This document shows, one piece after another, positions 14,926-20,527 of a stretch of DNA of 20,527 nt (position 1 is its first letter; every line of letters starts with the position of its first letter). The position numbers and the translations under genes are program-made. Origin of the DNA: JBIOWF01 sp044868295 (lineage in GTDB: Bacteria > Actinomycetota > Actinomycetes > Streptosporangiales > Streptosporangiaceae); NCBI GenBank assembly GCA_044868295.1, contig JBIOWF010000027.1:1-20527 (forward strand), given 5' to 3'. The notes under the pieces are model-generated. The model saw only the letters and a program-made list of their open reading frames with translations, was not told the origin of the DNA and made no database searches.

Positions 14926-15834
14926 ATGCGGTTCCAGAAGATCATCGGTGTCGGCGCGGCCGCCTTCCTTGCCGTCGCACTGGCCGCCTGCGGCTCCGGT
15001 GGTTCCGGCGGTTCCGCTGGTTCCTCCACCTCGGCGACGGACGAGGCCGCCGCGACGGCCGCGGTGACCTTCGCGGCCGGTACGACCATGGACCGGCTGG
15101 CCAAGGCCCATGAGATCACCATCGGTATCTTTATCGACCAGCCGCTGTTCGGTCTCCAGAGCCTGTCGGGCCGGCCCGAGGGCTTCGACATCGAAATAGC
15201 AAAGATCATCGCCTCGGAGCTCGGCATCCCCGAGACCGGGATCATCTGGGTCGCGACGCCCGCCAAGGAGCGCGCCCAGATTCTCGAGCAAAAGCGCGTG
15301 GACATGGTCGTGGCGACGTACACGATCAACGACGAGCGCAAGCAGCACGTCACGTTCGCGGGGCCGTACTACATGGCCGGGCAGGCCCTGATGGTCAAGG
15401 TGGACAACAAGACCATCACCGGCCCCGACTCACTCAAAGCGGCCAAGACCAAGGTGTGCTCCCAGCCCGGCACCACCCCGGCCCAGAACATCCTCAAGTA
15501 CATCTCCCGCAGCCAGCTCGTGCTCTTCGACGACATCGCCAAGTGCGGTGAGGCCCTTCGCTCGGGCGATGTGGACGCCGTGACCACCGACAACGCGATC
15601 CTGCTCGGCCTGGCCAGCGACAACAGGGGCGCCTTCAAGGTCCTGGACAAGCCCTTCACCAAGGAGCCCTGGGGCGTCGCCGTCCCCAAGGGCGACGTCC
15701 CGTTCTGCGCGTTCATCAACCAGGTGCTGACCAAGGCGGCGGCCGACGGCCGCTACGAGGCGGCATGGACGCGCACCGCGGGAGCCGCCACGACCGCCAC
15801 GATCAAGCTCCCGGGGCTGGATCCCTGCGTCTGA
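14926..15834 (+). CDS. Glutamate-type ABC transporter substrate-binding lipoprotein, copy 2
   Basis: 302 residues, tandem duplicate of copy 1, with GAAAGG before the ATG at 14926 and the same lipobox (LAAC, C22). Most of the sequence is identical to copy 1, but several changes fall where amino-acid binding proteins touch the ligand: GTKYDQP has become GIFIDQP, AKIREQAIEQ has become AKERAQILEQ, and TTDGG has become TTDNA. The arginine expected to hold the ligand's carboxylate is kept in both. This suggests a different or altered specificity rather than simple dosage (inference). The stop at 15834 is only two bases from the stop of the convergent GntR gene, so no terminator separates them. Confidence 0.92.
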   Translation: MRFQKIIGVGAAAFLAVALAACGSGGSGGSAGSSTSATDEAAATAAVTFAAGTTMDRLAKAHEITIGIFIDQPLFGLQSLSGRPEGFDIEIAKIIASELGIPETGIIWVATPAKERAQILEQKRVDMVVATYTINDERKQHVTFAGPYYMAGQALMVKVDNKTITGPDSLKAAKTKVCSQPGTTPAQNILKYISRSQLVLFDDIAKCGEALRSGDVDAVTTDNAILLGLASDNRGAFKVLDKPFTKEPWGVAVPKGDVPFCAFINQVLTKAAADGRYEAAWTRTAGAATTATIKLPGLDPCV

Positions 15835-15836
15835 CC

Positions 15837-16538
15837 CTACGTCGCGGGGGCCTGGCCGGGGTCGAGCCGGCCGCTGTCGAAAAGATCCTCGATGAGCTCG
15901 CCGAGGCGGGACCAGTGTTCGGCGGAGAGCGCGGCCGCCGCGTCCGCGTCCCCGGCGGCGCAGAGCGCGATCAGCTGCTCGTGGTGGTCGATGGTGTCAC
16001 GGCCGCCGAGCAGGGTGGAGAACTTGCGGAACAGGATGCGGTGGATCTGCGGGTGGAGCTGTTCGAGCAACCGGGCGACGACCGGGTTCTCGGCCGCCTC
16101 GACGATGATCGCGTGAAAGCCGTCGTCGGCGGCTAGTGCCCGCATGGCCTCGGTGCCCCGCACCGCTTCGGCGAACTCGCGATTCGCCTGACGGAGTCTC
16201 TCAATGTGCTCGGACGTCATGGCCGGGACACCGTCGCGCACGGCGATGTCGTCCAGGGCACGCAGCACCTTGAGCGTCGCCAGGACACTCCGGCGATCCG
16301 GGACCGTGATCCGGGTGTACACGCCCGGTTTGGACTCGGCCAGCCCGACGTCGACGAGCCGGCTGATCGCTTCGCGCACGGGCGTACGGCTGAGGCCGAG
16401 GCCGGCGGCGAGATCGGAGTCCTTGATCTGCTCCCCGGGCGCGAGGTCACCCCGGATGATCGAGTCGAGCAGGACGTCGTACGCCTCGAACCGAAGCGGA
16501 GGCCTCTTGAGCGGTACCCGATATTCTGCGAGCGGCAT
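15837..16538 (-). CDS. GntR-family regulator with FCD effector domain
   Basis: 233 residues. Residues 15-78 form the GntR winged helix (DVLLDSIIRGDLAPGEQIKD, LAAGLGLSRTPVREAISRLV). Residues 85-215 are an all-helical FCD domain with the usual metal/ligand residues: D139 and H142 (ADDGFH), H185/H186 (DHHEQL) and H208 (EHW). FCD regulators usually sense small carboxylates such as sugar acids, amino acids or dicarboxylates, which fits neighbouring amino-acid binding proteins, but it is convergent with them, so control of them is not shown. The ATG at 16538 has no strong ribosome binding site. It lies 32 bases downstream of a 30-codon frame on the same strand whose promoter region carries two dyads; the regulator may be co-transcribed and autoregulated from there. 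Confidence 0.9.
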   Translation of the reverse strand: MPLAEYRVPLKRPPLRFEAYDVLLDSIIRGDLAPGEQIKDSDLAAGLGLSRTPVREAISRLVDVGLAESKPGVYTRITVPDRRSVLATLKVLRALDDIAVRDGVPAMTSEHIERLRQANREFAEAVRGTEAMRALAADDGFHAIIVEAAENPVVARLLEQLHPQIHRILFRKFSTLLGGRDTIDHHEQLIALCAAGDADAAAALSAEHWSRLGELIEDLFDSGRLDPGQAPAT

Positions 16539-16570
16539 ACTGCGATAATTCCCGGTTCTCGGCGAAATTG

Positions 16571-16663
16571 CTAGTGGATCGACTCCCGGTGGTCAACCTC
16601 CGCCGCCTCGACTCCGGCCCCGGGCTGCGTGCCGAGGGCGACCAGCTCGCGGTACGTCTGCAT
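16571..16663 (-). CDS. Short open frame (30 codons) upstream of the GntR gene, probably a truncated gene
   Basis: The ATG at 16663 has a good AGGAG ribosome binding site six bases upstream, a candidate promoter and two possible operators further up, and runs 30 codons to a TAG. It begins MQTYRELVALGTQPGAG and ends DHRESIH. I do not recognise a family; the opening could be the start of a longer enzyme that was internally deleted, or a leader peptide for the regulator. Good translation signals on so short a frame are the only evidence. Confidence 0.4.
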   Translation of the reverse strand: MQTYRELVALGTQPGAGVEAAEVDHRESIH

Positions 16664-16717
16664 GGTCGCTCCTGGCGGCTGGTGACCGGGATCCCTGAAA
16701 CATGTGGGCAACGAGGG

Positions 16718-16747
16718 ATTAAACGGTATGGGTCGGGCTCTTGACAA
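16718..16747 (-). promoter_or_regulatory. Candidate promoter for the short frame and GntR gene
   Basis: On the minus strand TTGTCA (16747-16742) and TTTAAT (16723-16718) are separated by 18 bases, a good vegetative-type promoter about 50 bases before the short frame's ribosome binding site. Confidence 0.45.
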
Positions 16748-16780
16748 CCTGCCATCGATGCCCAACCGTAGTCACATTCA

Positions 16781-16818
16781 TGCAATATATCGCAGGCAAA
16801 ATGCATAGAATTACGCAT
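16781..16818. promoter_or_regulatory. Two adjacent dyads, candidate GntR operators
   Basis: TGCAATATATCGCA (16781-16794) is a 14-base palindrome with one mismatch. ATGCATA-GAAT-TACGCAT (16801-16818) is a second, also with one mismatch. The AT-rich TGC...GCA pattern is like sites bound by FCD-type GntR proteins, and both lie just upstream of the candidate promoter leading into the GntR gene. The second overlaps the stop of the Tn3 remnant. Confidence 0.5.
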
Positions 16819-17083
16819 CATGCTGCGGTTCGGCTCCTCCTTCGGAAGGACGGTCTTCTGTGGTTCCCAGCGGTCTCCTGGTGGGGATCCTCGGCGCCAT
16901 GTAGTCGACCGCAGCCTTCGGCACGTCCTCCCGGCGCGGAAAACGGCCTTCCAGCTCGAAGAACTTCAGTATCAGCGCGAACCCGAGACGGGTGGCGCCG
17001 CTCTTGTTCGCCAGTAACTCGACCTCGGCCTCATCCAATGTCCAGCAGTCGATGAGGTCTTCCAGCTCCCACTCTCTGCGCAT
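16811..17083 (-). pseudogene. N-terminal fragment of a Tn3-family transposase
   Basis: From the ATG at 17083, about 63 residues match the conserved N-terminal domain of Tn3-family transposases (DUF4158 type): MRREWELEDLIDCWTLDEAE, LLANKSGATRLGFALILKFF, then ELEGRFPRREDVPKAAVDY. After YMA, near 16895, the similarity ends; 27 unrelated codons follow to the stop at 16811. An intact transposase has about 1,000 residues, so more than nine tenths is gone. I see no terminal inverted repeats. It sits between the second and third binding-protein copies and probably marks the event that broke up the transporter operon. Confidence 0.8.
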
Positions 17084-17184
17084 CGACAGGGACCTTTCTC
17101 CCCCCGATCGCACTGAAGATTCGCAAGCACCCTGCTTCGCACAGATGTCGCTACGGTCCGGTATCGCTCATCCGTGACCGCTAC

Positions 17185-18033
17185 GTGGCGATCCTGAAAC
17201 ATTACAGAGCGCTACTTTGGGGCCGGTCGCATGGACCGGAGCGGGGGCCCTTCCCGGCCGGTACGACCATGGACCGGCTGGCCAAGGCCCACAAGATCAC
17301 CATCGGCACGAAGTACGACCAGCCGCTGTTCGGTCTCCAGAGCCTGTCGGGCCGGCCCGAGGGCTTCGACGTCGAGATCGCCAAGATCATCACCGCCGAG
17401 CTCGGCATCCCCGAGACCGGGATCACCTGGGTCGAGACGCCGTCCAAGGTGCGCGAGGAGGCCCTGGAGCAGAAGCGGGCGGACGTGATCGTGGCGACGT
17501 ACACGATCAACGATGTGCGCAAGCAGCGCGTCACCTTCGCGGGGCCGTACTACGTCGCCGGGCAGGACCTGATGGTCAAGTCCGACAACAAGACCATCAC
17601 GGGTCCGGACTCGCTCAAGGCGGCGGGCGCCAAGGTGTGTTCCGGGACCGGCACCGCTCCGGCCGAGAAGATCCTGAACTACATCCCCACCTCCCAGCTC
17701 GTGCTCTTCGACGTGTACTCCAAGTGCGCCGACGCCCTTCGCACGGGCCAGGCGGACGCCGTGACCACCGACGGCGGAATCCTGCTCGGCCTGGCCAGCG
17801 ACAACAGGGGAGCCTTCAAGGTCCTGGCCAAGCCCTTCACCCAGGAGCCCTGGGGCATCGGCGTCCCCAAGGGCGACGTCGCCTTCTGCGCGTTCAGCGA
17901 CCGCCTGACCTGCGCTCAGGGCTACGCCGCTCTGCCCGTCCTCGTCGGGGTCCTGATCGGGTACCTCGCCATCACCCTGCCGGCGGGCGCGATGCTCTCC
18001 GTCGTGGAGCGAAAGGTGGCGATCGCCCGATGA
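17185..18033 (+). CDS. Chimera: signal-less third binding-protein copy fused to the C-terminus of a permease
   Basis: The open frame of 282 codons starts at a GTG (17185), but its first 24 residues are unrelated DNA. Similarity to the binding proteins begins at AGTTMDRLAKAHKITIGTK, so the signal peptide, lipobox and linker are missing and the protein could not be exported normally. The SBP part continues to residue 237 (GDVAFCAF, position 17895). Then the frame enters LPVLVGVLIGYLAITLPAGA and ends VVERKVAIAR, the last transmembrane segment and cytoplasmic tail of a GluC-like permease. A deletion has therefore fused gluB-like and gluC-like genes in frame. The stop overlaps the next permease start by four bases (ATGA), the original operon coupling. 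It is probably non-functional, though translation may still matter for coupling the next gene. Confidence 0.85.
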   Translation: MAILKHYRALLWGRSHGPERGPFPAGTTMDRLAKAHKITIGTKYDQPLFGLQSLSGRPEGFDVEIAKIITAELGIPETGITWVETPSKVREEALEQKRADVIVATYTINDVRKQRVTFAGPYYVAGQDLMVKSDNKTITGPDSLKAAGAKVCSGTGTAPAEKILNYIPTSQLVLFDVYSKCADALRTGQADAVTTDGGILLGLASDNRGAFKVLAKPFTQEPWGIGVPKGDVAFCAFSDRLTCAQGYAALPVLVGVLIGYLAITLPAGAMLSVVERKVAIAR

Positions 18034-18848
18034 CCGCCAACGTCCTGTACGACCGGCTGGGCCCCCGCGCCCGCCGCCGGGCCCTGGTCTTCAACCTCCT
18101 GGCCATCGGCGCCCTGCTCGCCGTCGCCGTGATCGTCGGGCGGCGGCTGGGGGCCAACGGGCAGTTCGAGTCGGACCGGTGGAGCCCGCTGTTCAACCCG
18201 GCCGACCCCGTTTTCGGCCCCGTCTGGGCACTGCTGGGGGAGGGGATCGGCCGGACCCTGCTCGGCGCGAGCCTGGCGATCGTCCTCTCCCTGGCCATCG
18301 GGACCGCGCTCGCCGTCAGCCGCATCACGACCGGCAGGCTGTGGCGCACCGTGATCGTGGGCTTCGTGGAGCTCTTCCGCGGCGCGCCCGTCGTGCTGAT
18401 GATCTACTTCTCGGCCCGCGTGCTGCCCGGCTACGGTGTCGAGCTCGACCTCATCTGGTACGTCGTCATCGGCCTGACCGCCTACAACTCCGAGATCATC
18501 CGCTCGGGGATCAACTCGTTGCCCCGTGGCCAGTCCGAAGCCGCGTACGCGGTGGGCCTGACCCGGGGTCAGGTCCTGCGCAAGGTCCTGCTGCCGCAGG
18601 CGTTCCGGGTGATGCTGCCCGCGCTCATCTCCCAGACCGTCGTCGCGCTCAAGGACACCTCGCTCGGCTTCGTCATCCAGTGGCGGGAGACGGTGCGCAC
18701 CGGCAACATCCTGATCCAGACGCTGCACAACCCCATCCAGATGTTCCTGCTGGTGGGAGCCATCTTCGTGCTGGTCAACCACCTGCTGAGCAGGCTCGCG
18801 GAGTACGTCGAGCGAGGCCTGTCGCGGTCCCGCTCCACCGTCCGGTGA
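18030..18848 (+). CDS. Amino-acid (glutamate-type) ABC transporter permease, GluD-like
   Basis: 272 residues from the ATG at 18030, which overlaps the preceding stop (ATGA). It has an N-terminal membrane anchor (VFNLLAIGALLAVAVIVG), a periplasmic stretch, and a permease core with GFVELFRGAPVVLMIYF, AYNSEIIRSGINSLPRGQ and the EAA loop for the ATPase (EAAYAVGLTRGQVLRKVLLP, from residue 170). This is the HisM/GluD type, which pairs with a second permease. Here the partner permease survives only as a 40-residue tail upstream, and no ATP-binding subunit lies in the window, so it would need components from elsewhere in the genome. It is convergent with the OhrR gene 20 bases downstream. Confidence 0.93.
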   Translation: MTANVLYDRLGPRARRRALVFNLLAIGALLAVAVIVGRRLGANGQFESDRWSPLFNPADPVFGPVWALLGEGIGRTLLGASLAIVLSLAIGTALAVSRITTGRLWRTVIVGFVELFRGAPVVLMIYFSARVLPGYGVELDLIWYVVIGLTAYNSEIIRSGINSLPRGQSEAAYAVGLTRGQVLRKVLLPQAFRVMLPALISQTVVALKDTSLGFVIQWRETVRTGNILIQTLHNPIQMFLLVGAIFVLVNHLLSRLAEYVERGLSRSRSTVR

Positions 18849-18868
18849 CATGCGGTAAGGAGCAGGGC

Positions 18869-19381
18869 TCAGCCGGCCTCACCGGCATGCGCGGCGGTGG
18901 CGCGGGTGACGTTGTCGGTCAGGCGCCGCAGGGAGGCGCGCAGCCGGTCGAACTCCGCGTCGTCAAGGCCCATCGCCTCTCCGATCGCGAGAGGAATCTC
19001 CCGGGCTCGCCCACGCAGGGCCGCGCCCGCGTCGGTGAGGGCGATCAGCACGGACCGCTCGTCGTCGGCGCGGCGCGTGCGGTCGATCAGGCCGCGGCTC
19101 TCCAGGCGCTTGAGCAGCGGAGACAAAGTGCTGTAGTCGAGCTGCAGCGCGGCGCTGAGGTCCTTGATCGGTACGGCGCCCCGCTCCCAGAGGACGAGCA
19201 GGACCAGGTATTGCGGGTAGGTAAGCCCCAGGTCGTCGAGCAGCGGCCGATAGAGCCCGGTGACGGCGCGGGAGGCGGCGTACAGGGCGAAGCACATCTG
19301 GTCGTCGAGGAGCAGGGACGGGGCCGGCTCCTCGAATGCGGTGTCGACAGCGGCACCGCTGTCTGCTCGGGGGCTGCTCAT
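18869..19381 (-). CDS. ohrR: OhrR-type MarR regulator, one-Cys organic-peroxide sensor
   Basis: 170 residues; GGAAAGGA lies just upstream of the ATG at 19381. The N-terminal helix LLLDDQMCFALYAASRAVTG carries the sensing cysteine C30. The two tyrosines that hydrogen-bond to it in Bacillus OhrR are kept at identical spacing (Y44 and Y55; Cys+14 and Cys+25). No second cysteine is present, so this is a one-Cys type that would be inactivated by mixed disulfide with a small thiol or by overoxidation. The winged helix follows (IKDLSAALQLDYSTLSPLLK, then LIDRTRRADDERSVLIALTD). It is divergent from an alpha/beta hydrolase gene, not from the usual ohr peroxidase gene. About 20 residues precede the conserved start, longer than many relatives. 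Confidence 0.88.
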   Translation of the reverse strand: MSSPRADSGAAVDTAFEEPAPSLLLDDQMCFALYAASRAVTGLYRPLLDDLGLTYPQYLVLLVLWERGAVPIKDLSAALQLDYSTLSPLLKRLESRGLIDRTRRADDERSVLIALTDAGAALRGRAREIPLAIGEAMGLDDAEFDRLRASLRRLTDNVTRATAAHAGEAG

Positions 19382-19455
19382 GGGGTCCTTTCCGGCATGG
19401 ACGTGACCCCTCCATCATATCGCCCGCACGCGATGTGACACATTGCGATTAGTTT

Positions 19456-19506
19456 GTGTACGATGCATTTGTGCACAAGTCAATCGTGCACGATTCAATT
19501 GTACGC
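19456..19506. promoter_or_regulatory. OhrR/hydrolase control region: direct repeats and perfect palindromes
   Basis: Two related 21-base sequences start at 19456 and 19486, 30 bases apart (pattern GTGyACGATnCAnTTGTrC). TTGTGCACAA (19469-19478) and AATCGTGCACGATT (19482-19495) are perfect palindromes. TTGTGCACAA-like palindromes are what I recall for OhrR operators in actinomycetes. All lie between the two divergent start codons, 25-75 bases before the hydrolase ATG. Confidence 0.65.
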
Positions 19507-19530
19507 GTGCAGTCCAGAGGAGAAACGACC

Positions 19531-20527
19531 ATGTCCGAGACCACCGCCCACGCCACGCCGGTGCTCGAACCGGCCGCGGCCGAGTTCGCCCAGGCCACCG
19601 CCAACCCGCCGTACCTGTTCGACCTGCACCCGTCGGAAGGCCGCAAGGCCGTCGACGAGGCGCAGTCCGGCGAGATCGCCAAGCCCGACGTCGACGAGGA
19701 GTGGATCGACGTCCCCGGAGGCCCCACCGGCCGGGTCAAGACGCGCATCGTCAAGCCCAAGGGCGCCACCGGCACGCTTCCAGTGATCATCTACATTCAC
19801 GGCGCCGGCTGGGTGTTCGGCAACGCCCACACGCACGACCGCCTGGTCCGCGAGCTGGCCGTCGGCGCGCGAGCGGCCGTGGTGTTCCCCGAGTACGACC
19901 TGTCGCCCGAGCACCGCTACCCGGTCGCGATCGAGCAGAACTACGCCGTGGCGCGATGGATCATCCAAGGCGGCGCGGACAAGGGCCTGGACGGCTCACG
20001 GATCGCCGTGGCCGGCGACTCCGTCGGCGGCAACATGGCCGCGGCCCTGACGCTGATGGCCAAGGAGCGCGGCGATGTCCGCCTCGTCCAGCAGGTGCTG
20101 TTCTACCCGGTCACCGACGCCAACTTCGACACCGGCTCCTACCACCAGTTCGCCGAGGGTTACTTCCTGCGCCGGGACGGCATGCAGTGGTTCTGGGACC
20201 AGTACACGACCGACGCGGACGAGCGGGCGCAGATTACCGCCTCCCCACTGCGCGCCACCACCGAGCAGCTCGGCGGCCTTCCGGCGGCACTGGTCATCAC
20301 CGCCGAGGCGGACGTGCTGCGCGACGAGGGCGAGGCCTATGCCGCCAAGTTGCGCTCGGCGGGCGTTCCGGTCACCGCCGTGCGCTACGGCGGCATCATC
20401 CACGACTTCGTGATGCTCAACGCCCTGCGTGGCACCCAGGCCGCCGAGGGTGCCGTCAACCAGGCCGTGGCCGCCCTGCGCGCCGCGCTCGGCACGGCCT
20501 CATCTTCATCCCATGACACGGCGGGCG
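19531..20527 (+). CDS. Alpha/beta hydrolase, hormone-sensitive-lipase family (partial at window end)
   Basis: 332 codons are visible from the ATG at 19531 (AGAGGAGA seven bases upstream) with no stop before the window ends; the last 15 residues look like a C-terminal tail, so little is missing. The HSL-family signatures are complete: oxyanion loop HGAGW (90-94), nucleophile S164 in GDSVGG, Asp in TAEADVLRDE (D261) and His in GIIHDF (H291). Such enzymes are cytoplasmic esterases or lipases for short acyl chains; no export signal is seen. Because it is divergent from an OhrR-type sensor with clear operator-like sites between, it is probably induced by organic peroxides and may act on oxidised esters (inference). 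Confidence 0.92.
   Translation, partial: MSETTAHATPVLEPAAAEFAQATANPPYLFDLHPSEGRKAVDEAQSGEIAKPDVDEEWIDVPGGPTGRVKTRIVKPKGATGTLPVIIYIHGAGWVFGNAHTHDRLVRELAVGARAAVVFPEYDLSPEHRYPVAIEQNYAVARWIIQGGADKGLDGSRIAVAGDSVGGNMAAALTLMAKERGDVRLVQQVLFYPVTDANFDTGSYHQFAEGYFLRRDGMQWFWDQYTTDADERAQITASPLRATTEQLGGLPAALVITAEADVLRDEGEAYAAKLRSAGVPVTAVRYGGIIHDFVMLNALRGTQAAEGAVNQAVAALRAALGTASSSSHDTAG

Larger units (their letters stand above)
13791..15834 (+). repeat. Tandem duplication of a unit of about 1,024 bp (leader plus binding-protein gene)
   Basis: The block 13791-14813 recurs at 14814-15834 with high identity. It includes the 110-base leader, the ribosome binding site region, the signal peptide and the whole gene. 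The two start codons (13902 and 14926) are 1,024 bases apart. Shared unusual codons (GAA ATA GCA AAG in both) show that the copies are recent relatives, while scattered codon changes show that they have since diverged. Confidence 0.9.

Noticed and set aside
16741..16770. TTGACA on the plus strand as a promoter for the region to the right
   Set aside because: No acceptable -10 lies at the right distance, while the overlapping minus-strand TTGTCA has one at 18 bases.
1..20527. CRISPR arrays, tRNA or rRNA genes, and a complete defence island
   Set aside because: No repeat-spacer periodicity, tRNA-like cloverleaf or rRNA segment was seen; the RNA ligase and KfrA-like genes are isolated and flanked by remnants, not by recognisable defence partners.

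Overview
The window is high-GC DNA with strongly GC-biased third codon positions, Streptomyces-like promoters (TAnnnT -10 boxes with probable leaderless starts) and protein families typical of large actinomycete chromosomes. I infer a filamentous actinomycete, perhaps Streptosporangiales, but the genus cannot be fixed from this sequence. Intact metabolic and regulatory genes alternate with broken genes and mobile-element debris, as in a recombining accessory region or chromosome arm.

Left part (1-3701): a frameshifted and truncated TnsA-like transposase gene, four short boxes just upstream that look like a Tn7-type transposon end, a zinc-ribbon/coiled-coil KfrA-like gene, about 570 bases without a confident gene, and a TauE/SafE exporter gene with one frameshift.

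Middle part (3702-11693): a zinc alcohol dehydrogenase; an amino-acid racemase downstream of a LysR regulator; a PhzF-family gene divergent from that regulator; a scar of three remnants (M20-peptidase start, insertion-sequence end, flavin-monooxygenase end); a single protein joining a degenerate P450-like half to an isocitrate lyase/PEP mutase half; a hexapeptide-repeat protein that lost the gamma-carbonic anhydrase histidines; and a maleylpyruvate isomerase-family gene divergent from a MarR regulator.

Right part (11694-20527): an RNA ligase-family gene whose 3' end runs out of frame into an integrase remnant; a degraded glutamate-type ABC transporter locus; and a one-Cys OhrR regulator divergent from an alpha/beta hydrolase that runs off the window. 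The transporter locus holds two tandemly duplicated binding-protein lipoproteins, a convergent GntR/FCD regulator, a Tn3-family transposase fragment, a third binding-protein copy without signal peptide fused to the tail of a permease, and one complete permease. No ATP-binding subunit is present, so it cannot work as a transporter from this window alone.

The observations most worth following are the P450-like/PEP mutase fusion, the amplification, apparent gene conversion and chimera formation among the three binding-protein copies, and the ligase-integrase junction. I saw no tRNA, rRNA or CRISPR array and no convincing complete new defence system.
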